Assembly: GCA_002189035.1 (NCBI GenBank)
Contig: NEEC01000008.1
Span: 434,001-498,000 of the forward strand
Direction: 5' to 3'
DNA: 64,000 nt
Source: Utricularia gibba
Taxonomy: Eukaryota > Streptophyta > Magnoliopsida > Lamiales > Lentibulariaceae
Below the pieces are notes generated by a model. It had not been told where the DNA came from, did no database searches, and saw only the letters and a list, made by a program, of their open reading frames with translations. How positions within the stretch are numbered: the stretch's first letter is position 1; each line of letters starts with the position of its first letter. Of the stretch, positions 36,600 to 47,008 are shown in pieces. The position numbers were made by a program, and so were the translations under genes.

Positions 36600-37478
36600 G
36601 ATACATAATAAGAATAAAATTCTAAAAATAAGGAAATGGAAAATAGCAAAACAAACATGATATTAACGATGAAAAACGCATCTAAACCCAACTAAATACA
36701 TAATTATATGAAAAGACAATTTTTAATAACTAAACCCAACTTAATATATAACGCATACTGCAGCAACAAATGCATAGAATACATTTCACAAAAATAATGT
36801 AAGTTGCAACAAAAAGATTACCCGATTTTAAGCCAACGAATTCTGGGTTTTCAGGAGCACGACAACACTGATAAGAAGAGCCTTTGTATGCAGCAAAAGG
36901 TGATGTAAACGAGGTAGGGTTCTACACTTAGATAGTGGACGCCAACTTTTTCAGAAAAGCATATTGCATAAAATAATTCACATCCATATATAGTCTAAAT
37001 CAATTGTTTAAAATAATTAAAAAAAATTGCGCCACCTACAAAATACTCATTGTTTGATGTGCCGTCCCAAATTTCAAATTTTCAGTATTTTAAAAATGAT
37101 AAACGAAAAAGGTTATGGATATATTTCATCGAAACCTACGCATTACGTGTGTTTGTATGTACCTTCTCAAAATCCAACTATTCTTACATTTTTTTAAAAA
37201 ATGAGGAGAATTTATTATACATTTAATTGTCCTAAACCCTTAATTAAACTACACATTTAAAATTTTAGTAGTTTTTGTTCATAGTAATGAAATTTATCAT
37301 CACCAATATTGTAACGTTAAAAATAATAAAAACCACATTTCTTTGCAAATATATGTTCAATATTTTTTTATAAAGCATCATAATATTTGACATTTAAATT
37401 AGAGAACAAGATATATTAGTGTCTAATGTAAATGTGGATGATTATTTATAAACTTTAATGTCATTATATTCCATTGAA
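36600..37478. other. AT-rich stretch, no supported gene
   Basis: Mostly AT-rich. A short GC-richer piece at 36829-36925 could be a further exon of the neighbouring minus-strand HAD-like gene but shows no clear family motif. Confidence 0.4.
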
Positions 37479-38409
37479 TTATACAATTGTAATTTTAGAT
37501 TTTTGATATATAACCAATTTAATAACCAAGTGTATGCAAGAGTATACTAGCAAAAAATGACTTACCGGATTTTTCATTGATTTGTGAGGTGAATCATCAA
37601 TTAATAAGGTATTGTGACGGTCATATCTTGTGTTCAATCCATTGTTGACAGCCCATACACGATTCAACTCCTTCATGCAAACCGTGTTGCTAGGATTGTT
37701 GTGAACACGTACGCCGGTGTCCGTCGTCATGGTTTGGTCCCACATGAAAATGAGTTTGTCGAATAAGGAAGGTGGAAAGACTCATTTAGTGATTGCTTGT
37801 AGTTGCTCCCTACAAAATAAATCACTTGCAAGTGTTTGCACCAATTATAAATACCAACAAAAAAAAAAAGATGCAGCACACATACCCCCACGGGCATGTG
37901 GATGTAGAAAAACTACATAATTTGCACTAAAAATTACCTATGATATCTCAAAAATCATTAATGCACATAACACACAAATATAGGTATTGTTTTAACGTAC
38001 CTGATCGGCCATATATGATTTTATCTGGAGGGATTCGTGACCTTGATGCTCCAACCCTATAAACGATGTTTGTTAGCACACCATTTATATCCAAGATAAT
38101 CAGCTTTCGTTGAGGCTCAGAGGCACTAAAAGGAGGTCCGGTATATGCCCAACGACTCTCATACCAATCCAACTTGTTGCGAAGCTCTTCATTCTCCTTT
38201 GTTATAAATTCAAGTCTGTCATCGACATCATCGAGACCATGTGTGATCTCGTCCCCTTCAACATCATTCCCATCTTGTGTCCTCTCATTCCTAGACAAAT
38301 CTTCATTCTTTTGGGAGACTCTATGATTTTTCAACACACCACACCAATAGCGTTTTGTCCCCAGTGCATCCACAAATGGTGGTAAAATGTCAACAAAACT
38401 CATTTGCAT
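37479..38409 (-). CDS. FCP1/NIF-like HAD phosphatase domain gene (partial structure)
   Basis: The first frame (38409-37948) starts MQMSFVDILPPF, has a short coiled coil ('EFITKENEELRNKLDWYE') and then 'RKLIILDINGVLTNIVY', the first HAD motif of plant FCP1-homology proteins, up to a donor near 38000. A small exon around 37900-37925 can encode 'VFLHPHARG', like the family's 'RPF...FL'. The third piece (about 37810-37566) has 'KLIFMWDQTMTTDTG', 'KELNRVW' and the closing motif 'HNTLLIDDSPHKSMKNP', followed by GTAAGT. A stop near 37785 disappears if one C is added to a C run. The second Asp of DxDx(T/V) is Asn (DING), so classical phosphatase activity is doubtful; the same change occurs in known plant relatives. 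Surrounded by transposon sequence on both sides. Confidence 0.6.
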
Positions 38410-38782
38410 ACTTGAGAAGAGGAAAATAAGATCTTGTATATCCCTCTTGGATAAGGTATCAAATCCTACAATAAAAGTAAATTTATTAACAATATATTCA
38501 ACAAAAATATTGAATAAGAATATTCAACATGATAAGTGTAAAAATATTCGAAAAGGGTATTGAATAAAAATATTCAATCACAATAGTTTAAATAAGAGTA
38601 GATTAAAAAAAACACTCAATCATAATACTTTTAATAAAAACATTCAATACAAACATTCATATTTCTTCTAATAATACAAAGCAAGATTTACCTTTCGCCT
38701 TGCCTACTTCGCTCGAATTAGTATAAATTTGAGGAAATTTGGTTTCCTTTGGAGGACATATCCAAACAAAACTTGTCCACCA

Positions 38783-39181
38783 TTATTCAAATCCTCTTCT
38801 CACATCCTTTACTAGCACCAACCCTTTTTTCCCCTTTAGGGTGTAGTGGTTCTTGTTTAGAGTCCTAGAGCATATACTCATAGCAAAAAAATAGCGAAGT
38901 TCCACCTCAAGATATAACTCCTCACAAATACTAACAAAGGCCAACACATATGAGATAGATCTTGGAGTCAAATGAATCTCTAAACATTCTAATATTTCTT
39001 CTAAAAAGGGCAATAATGGTAACCGCAAACTACAACGAAAATGTTCCGTGCTTAAGGCAAATCCCACTGGACCCACACGGTTTGGAATTTCATTCTCAAT
39101 CAACTCATCCGGTTCTTTGTCCCAAATCTCATCTTCATCCGGTATCAAGAATCTAGTTCTCAATTTTTCAGAAGTGTGCAT
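38783..39181 (-). CDS. Second Transposase_28-like fragment
   Basis: Starts MHTSEKLRTRFLIPDEDEIW. The segment 'RCSLRLPLLPFLEEILECLEI' with 'LTPRSISYVLAFVSICEE' follows the same plan as the genes at 35216-36583 and 45028-45984: a start motif (R..FLIP or Y.IP), 'GLRLPL.PF..', then 'L.P.S...+..F...CEE'. Ends after 132 residues and probably continues after an intron. It may be the N-terminal part of the gene carrying the HAD domain, which starts about 370 bp downstream on the same strand. That link is not shown. Confidence 0.45.
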   Translation of the reverse strand: MHTSEKLRTRFLIPDEDEIWDKEPDELIENEIPNRVGPVGFALSTEHFRCSLRLPLLPFLEEILECLEIHLTPRSISYVLAFVSICEELYLEVELRYFFAMSICSRTLNKNHYTLKGKKGLVLVKDVRRGFE

Positions 39182-39861
39182 CTACAAAGATCCATAGGAA
39201 TTGTATAAAAATTCAAACTACAATAATTCGACAAGGTACTACAAATTGGAACATAGATCAGCAACCCATGGTGGAAAATAAATAACTTACCTTGTTTAAT
39301 TTACAGAACACTCCAAGTAGGTGATGGGACTGTGGGGGCGTCCAGTCGCTTTCGACTGGGGGAGGGGGAAAGAGGTAAGAAAATTTTTTTACCAGATGGG
39401 TGGGGATTAACGTGGGGAGTGGGTAAAGTGGGGAGTGGGGTGGTGATGTGCAGCGCTGTGTATGAGTGCGTGGGGATTTGGTTTAATACACCAAATCATA
39501 AGCTAATGATTACGCGCAATGATATCCCTACTTTCGTAGGTTGTCGGTAATAGCTTCCGTTGTTTTTAGACAAGGTGTGTGCCGCTTGTTTGAATCGATG
39601 CGAACCCATCGTGTAATTAATACTCCAATTTTGAGGCACCCAGAATCACTAATGTGGGCGACTGGCACAAGAAATGCAAAATTAGGCACCTGTACCCGAA
39701 ATTTGGGGATTGCGCTATCTTTGAAAGTATTCTTAATTTTCATAAATATAAAAATTTGTTGGTGCATTAATTGGAATATAAAAATCTGAAAATAAAATGA
39801 TTTTATATATCCTAATTATTACAAATTAATTTCAATAAATAAAGAATATTCGTCTATTGCT

Positions 39862-40245
39862 TAGACCATTTTCCAGACACCCACATTGCCTCGTGTGGAT
39901 GTCTGGAAAGAGAGTCGAATATCCTTTCAAGGCACCTACAAGGCCTTGTGTGGGTGTCTAGAAAGAGTGGGTAAGGCCATTTCTAGGTACCTACAACTGT
40001 TATATGGGTGCCTGGAAAGGAGTATTTGAGACAGTTTTCCAAACACCCTCTTCCCTCATGTTGGTGCCTCGGGAGGGTGTACAGGAAAGAGAGTTGGACG
40101 GCACCTACAAAATAATGTATTGTGTGGGTGTCTGGGAAGAGTGATTTCCAGGCACCCATGTCTGTTATATGGGTGCTTGGGAAGGATTATTTGAGACAGT
40201 TTTTCAGACACCCTCTTCCCTCATGTAGGTGCCTCGGGAGGATGT
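39862..40245. repeat. Array of short hairpin modules (CCAGGCACCCACA / TGTGGGTGCCTGG)
   Basis: About seven modules of 45-60 bp. Each consists of one arm like TTTCCAGACACCCACA, a spacer of about 8-20 bases, and the inverted arm like TGTGGGTGTCTGGAAAG. Arms vary between 'GGCACC' and 'GACACC' forms. Further single modules occur near 43590-43630, 43695-43735 and 28905-28953. No coding potential. Confidence 0.75.
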
Positions 40246-40351
40246 TTGCGAGTCTGCGACCGAATTCTAGCACCCACTTTTAATTAAAAACATGAATACA
40301 ACATTTTCTTACAAAGTAATATTATTTCATGGAGCACTAAATGTTTCCAAA

Positions 40352-42427
40352 TTAGGAGTCTTCAACTTCATCTTCACTTGAACTTGAGGATAAGGTTTGA
40401 TTTCTTTTCACAGCCTCCAGCCAATCCTTTAGACAAATGCATGCCTCTACGTTCAATTTGGAGCGCTTGTGATTAAGAACTCGTCCCCCTGTACTAAACG
40501 CACTTTCGGATGCCACTATAGATGCTGAAGGTGTTAGAAGATCTTTGACCATTCTAACCAAGATAGGGTAAGTAGTAGAATTTGTCTTCCACCAACCCAA
40601 TATATCAAAGTTGTCATCATCAACACTCTCAACAATAGGAGTATTATTGTAAAGTGTTTGAAGATGATGAAGAGGAGGACACAAATGAACTATGCTTCCT
40701 ACGAATAATGTCCATTGGATTGCGACTAACAAATGTCGAATTGTTACATGCTTTAGGAATAGGAACACTAGGATCCCTATATTTAGACGCATAAAGGGAA
40801 TACATGGCACGTAGAACATTATTGGCAACAACATCTATTTCTTCACAATTTTTAATGGAAAAAGCAACATCATCCACACTAAATGATTCTGAAATACATT
40901 CAAGTAATGTTTTCAGACTTAACCCGGGGATCCAAAATAGGTGCAACAAGAAACAAATGTGGGACTTCATCAAAATATTTCAAAAAATTATTTTTCATCT
41001 TTCGCACTACATCTCCCAAAAAATCACAATCACTTTGATGGTCATAAAAAGCAAACAAAATTTTACAAATACATGAAAGCACAAGTTGAGAAGTTGGGTA
41101 GTAAATACCACTCAAAATCTTAGTACAAGAATAAAGTATTTCTAATAAATTTACTAAACCTCTTATTTTTTCAAAAATAGAATGAGTCAAGAAATTGTAG
41201 CCCGTGACTGATTCACAAAATTCAATAAGAACATGTTGATAAGGAATCAAAAGTTGTAACATATCATATGTAGAATTCCATCAAGTTGGACAATCACTTT
41301 TAAATTTACGATAAGAGATGTTCATTTCTTGACAAATCCTTTTAAAATCATCTCTTCCATTAGGGATAGTTCTAATCATACTAATTAAATTACGAATAGG
41401 AGTTAAAAAATTTCACATTCTTTCAAACCATTTTGAACACACAAATTTAATATATGACAAGTGCACCTAGTGTGGAAAAAAATGCTATTTAACATATGAT
41501 TCATGCTATTTTTCAAAATGTCTATAGCATTTGTATTTGCAGAGTCATTATCCAAAGAAATAGAAAAAATCCTATCAGATATTCCATAAAATGCTATGAC
41601 CTTTTCAATGATTTTAGCAATAGAAAAACCATTATGTGGTGATGGCCATTCTTGAAAAACTAAAATTCGTTTTTGCATACACCAAGAATTATCTACCCAT
41701 GAACATGTAATAACAATATAACTCTCATTGTTACAACCTTTCCAACCATCACAAGTCAAACAAAAATTACAATGTAGAGATTTAAAAGTAGAAATTAAAG
41801 AGTCACGTATATTTTTAAAATCCTCAAGTGCCATATGATGTGCGGTTTTCCTAGAAAAATTTTTGTATCCCAGTTGAACTTGTTTCAACATATCATTAAA
41901 AGAAGGTTTTTCAACTAATGAAAAAGGAAGTTCATTAAGTATCGAATAACGCACCACATTTACTTGAAAAAGTTTATAATTAAAAACAAAATTAGATAAT
42001 CCCACACTATTGTCACCCCCTAAACATAATCTCGTTTGACGAAACTGAGGTAATTTATCATTATGCTTCTCCCTAACATGCCTCTTATATGTACCGGTTC
42101 CCAACCCTTTTTGAAAGTGTACTCTTTACCACAATGTTTGCAAGAAATTTTTTCGGGATTACAAAAAACAAAATGTTCTCGAATATCTAGAGAATCATTA
42201 CTAGTGTTTTTCGATCTTTAACGACAAAGGAGACTCGATGAGGTAGAAGAACCCACTTCTTGAGGACTAGAAAAATCATCTTGTTCGGGTAAAGGACCAC
42301 ATGCAAGCTCTTGTAAAAATTGAAGGTCTTCCCCAAAAGAAAATTCTCTATCATTTTAAAAAACGCAAGGTATAGTAGAATCAGCTTGAGAAGCTTGAGA
42401 AGAATTTTGCAAACCAGACCCCTCCAT
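40352..42427 (-). pseudogene. hAT-family transposase with BED zinc finger (nonsense mutations)
   Basis: One frame path from MEGSGLQNSSQAS (42427) through a BED finger ('CKHCGKEY' ... 'TYKRHVREKH'), the RNase H-like core ('LTCDGWKGCNNESYIVITCSWVD', given by its ends 'LTCDGWKG' and 'YIVITCSW'; 'SISLDNDSANTNA'; 'RCTCHILNLCVQNGL') and 'HLFLVAPILDPRVK' to the C-terminal dimerisation domain ('FDILGWWKTNSTTYPIL', 'SASIVASESAFSTGGRVL'). Stops: TAA at 42356 and 42218 where CAA is expected, and TGA at 41281 in 'DCPT(R)WNSTYDM' where CGA is expected; all are C-to-T changes. Breaks near 42103, 41405-41410, 40925 and 40650 look like lost homopolymer bases. No longer able to make a full protein, because the nonsense codons cannot be explained by indel error. 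Confidence 0.85.
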
Positions 42428-43171
42428 TCTGTAAAAAATAAAAAAACCTATTACCCTATAGGCTTCACCAATGTCGTCCAAGTGGAATTCTGAAACTTGA
42501 CACTTGAGAGTACCTCCAATCACGTAGAAGTTGAAATAGAATTATTTCTAGTAATGAGTGATGAGACAATAAGAGAAAGTAGTGGAAAACTATAAGATAA
42601 CCATATCATATATATAGACAAATTTTATTAATAAATTAATAGCAACGATTACTTTCAAAACCATGTGCAACTCCACAGTCTGCACAGTCACAAATGCATG
42701 TACTAGCCGTTGAAATAAAAATATACATAACAAATATATTTTAAATAAAAATTTCAGATATGATGCTGCCACACGAGTCTTCACATGAACATTTTAAATA
42801 TATACTTATTTTAAATATACATTGCGTTACCAATATGGATACATTAGTTTGGCAATGCATAACTAGTTATTGAGAAAAAATATATAGATAGTGAAATGTT
42901 AAAATATTTTGTGAATTATTGTTATTCTGTTTTAGCATATAAATCTATTAAGTTATAGTTCAATAAACAAGTGAACTTAATATATGTCTACATAAAAATT
43001 AATAATTTATTTTTATGTGAATAATATAAAACATATATTTCATTCTCGAATAATCACATAAATTGGAATTTTTTAAATATTAATTTTTGTTTTACTAATC
43101 TGTTTTACAACAAAAAACAACGTTCAACATAAACTTTGATTTATGTATTTAAATTTATGTATTGAATTATT

Positions 43172-43472
43172 TTATATTAACGCTACCTACGAAAGTAGTA
43201 ATTTGGTAGGAGTCGAATACACAAATATGTTGGACTCCTACCACATGACTTATTTCGTAGGTGCCATTAATGTGGGACATACACAGGCGTGGTTTATGCA
43301 TAACCTATGTCCGTGTGTTGGATTTCTACCAAATTACTTATTTCATACGTAGCGTTAATACAAGATACACATGGGCATCGTTTATGTATAATCCGCGTTC
43401 GTGTATTGGACTCTTATCAAATTACTTATTTCATAGGTAGCGTTAATGTGGGTACACATGGGCGTGGTTCAA
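43172..43472. repeat. 88-bp tandem repeat with an inverted partial copy
   Basis: Direct copies start at 43230, 43318 and 43406, spaced exactly 88 bp, each opening TTGGA(C/T)T(C/T)(C/T)TA and containing 'ATTACTTATTTC' and '(T/C)GTAG.(T/G)(A/C)G(C)GTTAAT'. The third is shortened. An inverted partial copy (about 43172-43218: 'TAACGCTACCTACGAAAG' then 'TTTGGTAGGAGTC') precedes them, so the start can fold back. A related inverted motif is found near 29493-29532. Confidence 0.75.
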
Positions 43473-43845
43473 AGAAGACAATGAATACTCCATCTCAAAA
43501 GCCATGGATGTATATTGCCATTTGTGAACAAAAGAAATCAACAAGATGAAAAATAAGTGTATGTAATTTAAAAGAGTGTGTCGTGAGGGTATTGAGACCA
43601 TTTTCTAGGCACTCACATTTGTCGTGAGTGTGTTTGGGAAGGGGTGTTTATTAAGGGCAAAAATCGATTTAGACCCCATCAGTGCTTGATAAGATTTTTC
43701 AGGCACCCACTTCCTTTGTATGTGTGCCTAAAAAAATTTAAAAAAATAATATACATTTTTTTATTTTAATTTTAAATTTTAAAATTTTAAAATTTTTAAA
43801 ATTGTTTTTAATTTATTTTTAATTGTTTTAATTTTTTTTTTAAAT

Positions 43846-44023
43846 CCAAACCGCACGGTTTACGGTTCGGAACCGTGAACATTACGGTTCACACACGGGT
43901 TGGAACCGTCGGTTCCACGGTTCCAATTATGCCGAACCGAACCGAAACCGTACGGACATCCATCCGTTGAAACCGACTGTTTCGGTTCGAACCACGGTTC
44001 CGGTTCAATCGAACCCACCTCTA
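43846..44023. repeat. Right end with CGGTTC subterminal repeats and hAT-like terminus
   Basis: At least eight copies of CGGTTC/GAACCG in 180 bp, finishing CGAACCCACCTCTA. Read inward this is TAGAGGTGGGTTCG, close to the common plant hAT terminal inverted repeat TAGAGGTGGGC. Dense subterminal hexamer repeats are typical transposase-binding regions of hAT elements. Confidence 0.65.
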
Positions 44024-44031
44024 GACTGATC

Positions 44032-44629
44032 CCTTACATTCTATGTAGGTGGTGAGTCAGGTAGTAGCACGGGCAAGGATGCGATATGATTGGGCGAGGA
44101 ACACTATAGCGCTAGTAGTATGTAGTGTAACTATGGCGTGCATGTGTTGTGGGCTGATGTACCACCATTTTGTGACAGTTCTCATGATGGTATTAGTATC
44201 TTATCGCTATATTTCATCATTTTCTCACCACATTTCCGCCACCCCATCACCATCTCCTCGCCATGGGGCACATGGAACCCTAAAGGGGTCCTGGTGTCAT
44301 TCGAAAGCATCCTCCCTATTATATATGTTGAATATACTAAATTATAGATAACGACACTAGACATAAAAATATTGAAAAAAACTACATTTTTTTGCTAAAG
44401 ACAGAAGATGTCCTATGATGGGGTCCGGCACCTCCAACAGCACCTCCCCCCTATGATTGTAGAACATTTCAAAACTTGTGTAATGGTAGTAGACATCAAT
44501 CTATCAAAAAAAAGTAATGTTTTTTAGGAAGTCTTGGGTAAGTTCCTTACATGTCACGTCCTTGTCGTGTCCGAGCACCTCCACGAGCCATGCCTCCGCC
44601 AAAGAGTCTTGTCCTACAGCCCCCTTCCC
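44032..44629. other. Non-coding spacer between hAT end and decayed gypsy element
   Basis: Mixed-composition sequence with short open frames lacking any family motif. It includes a C/T-rich stretch next to the left LTR. Confidence 0.5.
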
Positions 44630-45027
44630 TGTGACGATTCGTAGCGACACCCTGATCGGGCAAACCATCACCACATGCATGCTGGTAGCATGATCGCAGC
44701 ATCACTCTCTGCACCCAAGGCATCCCATACAATGCATCCTATGCACATGCCTAGTGTAGCCTCGCCCACATGTGGTGTTCGTTCCTGCCAAGTGTGTCCA
44801 TGACCGGGGTTTTGGGCATAGAGGTTAGCATGGCACAAAAACCAGCCTTTGTTCATACTTAGCAAAATGTCAAGTTCAAATAAGAAGAAAAAAAGGGAAA
44901 ATAAGCAAATCTTGTAAGGTTCATGTGAAGCGCCCCAAGAACTACCCTGACCACCATCACTCAGCCGTCCCATCCTCAATATAAGCCACACTTATCCTAT
45001 CCATGCTCTCATTCCCGAATGCCCCTA

Positions 45028-45984
45028 CAAGATATGTAAGGGGTTCAGCTGCATGCGAAAGTTGGAAAGGCGGTGAAACACGAAAAAGGCATTACAATTC
45101 AGCTGCGTGCAAAACTTAACACTTTTTCTTTTCTTTTGAGGTGAAGGGCGAACAGAAGATTCTGGAACCGGATCAGAGGGAAATGGATTTATCGAATCGG
45201 AAGTGGGAGGTGTACTAGAAATAATAGGGATATCAGGTGGAGACTGAAAGAGATGATGAAATTCTAACTCAGAACCAGAGGGGATGATGAAATCGCACCA
45301 TGCCCCCCCCCCCCCCGAATATGACCAAGGATCCCGCAAGTGGTCAATGTATCTCACGATAACATTTGGAACCGGGACTCGTATTTCACAGAGCATTCGT
45401 TGAGCCTCCGATACACATCTCTTCGAGAATCATTAGAAGGGCGAAAGCAGCCGACCTCAAAGGGACTGGGAGGCTTAATCGGGAAGTTCCATCTAGCTCC
45501 TATGAGGGGAGCAACCCAAATAAAGGAAGACCACCAATCATGATGGGTATCGGGAGGTTTAACGATGAAATCGGGATGATCTTCGAACCGGCGAAATTGA
45601 AAGTGAGCACGCCCATGCATCAGCGGCTTAGCTTTTCAAACTGCAACTTTGAAGAGTTGAAAAAAAATCCACCAAGGTCATTGCCGGATCCATACCCGCC
45701 GAGTAGAACAAGAAGGCAGTAAAGCAAAAGATTGAATTCGGGGCTAGGCAATAGAGGGGGATTATGAACATATGAAGAAATTGAACGAGTAGAGGATGGA
45801 GCGGAAATCGGAGGCCGCTTTCTAAATAGGCAATGGGGATGGGGAGATTAAAACAGGGAAGAGGCATTTCCCCAGATCCCCAAGGAATCTGACCATCCCT
45901 AGCCTGAGAAATGATATATTCTTCCGGAATCAAATATTTGGAGCGGATTGCAGGGATGCTCAGTGTGCTAGATCTTCTGCCCAT
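45028..45984 (-). CDS. Transposase_28-like plant transposon protein
   Basis: Starts MGRRSSTLSIPAIRSKYLIPEEY (given as 'MGRRSSTLS' and 'SKYLIPEEY'). 'LESGLRFPLHPLLVQFLHMF' and 'LAPNSIFCFTAFLFYSAG' fit the Pfam PF04195 pattern. It continues through frame changes near 45660 and 45380 ('HHDWWSSFIWVAPLIGARW', then 'VRYIDHLRDPWSYS') into a Pro/Ser-rich tail with 'SPQKKRKSVKF'. Near 45303-45316 a run of 14 C's falls in the coding region, read as glycines on the minus strand. Its length there is likely unreliable. Function unknown. Confidence 0.5.
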
Positions 45985-47008
45985 TTCGTTTTCGAGAACT
46001 GAAAGGTGGAGGAAGTTGCAAAGGGGACAAACAAAGAGTAGAAACCCGTGGAGGGATTAGGATGAGAAGAAGAGGATTTCAAAAATCTAGCGGAACGTAG
46101 AACTAACCCAGGAATGCGAGAAAGATGCAGAGAAAATACGGATACTTGAAGGACTTGCAGTTTCCGATGAGTAACATGGCGGCAAACACGACGGAGCACG
46201 AATGGCGCTGAAACTTCCCAGAAGAACAAAGAAAGCAAAGGGGAGAAGTGACGGAAAAAAGGCGTATTTATAAGGGAGGTATTCGGATGGTGAAACGGCA
46301 CATCGTTTGGAGTGCCCAGAATGAGTGGGAAGAAGCGTGGCGTGCCCAGGAAGTGACGCGTGGCGAAGAAATCGTTTTGAATCAGTTTGAGACTCACCCC
46401 TGGAAGAATGATACGCTCGAAATCGGAATAGCTGGGATTCTAATTCCCCGACTTGCCCTGAAAGGGTCCATATTGGCAAATCAGAGGGGCTGAATGATGG
46501 AGTACAAATCAAATATGGTTAGATGGTCGTTGAAAAGCTGCCAAAAAATGCTCTGACAGGATCGCGCCGGCCAACAAACCGATATGTATCAGAGACACAG
46601 TCTGAAAAGTGGTTGAATTACGGCAATGCGGACGGCGATCTTCTGAAAAGAAGGATCATGATACAGGCGCAAAAAGCAACCGATAATCCTAAAATTCAGG
46701 GGCCGGTCAGTTCGACCTTTTCTATAAGTAAGAAAAATCTTGAAGAGAAAGGGGTTCGACCCTAAACCTCCCAACATGTACCTTTCTTTACCATCCCCAT
46801 CTAGTAAAGGCTTTCTCCAGCGAGCTTCGATAGCTCCGTGGTTTTTCCGTCCTCCGGCGTTTTCCACGTAAAAATCTCCGCCCACCCTTATTTTTTGTTG
46901 ATCAAATCGAACAAATTGCAAAAAAGCATAACAAGGTGCGATATCTCCGGCCGCACCTATAACCCGAAAATCGGCCCCATCATGGACACCGATTTTTACC
47001 CATAACAT
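45035..47008 (-). mobile_element. Transposase_28-like element inserted in the gypsy LTR
   Basis: The foreign block inside the left LTR. Its right end (minus strand, reading leftward) begins with a GGGTAAAAATCGGTGTCC phrase similar to the start of the repeat at 11797. It includes a non-coding leader, a TATA box and the gene at 45028-45984. No clean target duplication seen; about 200 bp of LTR are missing at the junction. Confidence 0.55.
46265..46272 (-). promoter_or_regulatory. TATA box upstream of the Transposase_28-like gene
   Basis: The minus strand reads TTATAAATACGCC about 280 bp upstream of the predicted start codon at 45984. Consistent with an element-carried promoter and a leader of roughly 250 bases. 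Confidence 0.5.

Noticed and set aside
39862-40245. Considered as a CRISPR-like array because of regular short repeats
   Set aside because: Plant nuclear DNA, the units are inverted pairs of variable sequence, and there are no uniform spacers or cas genes.
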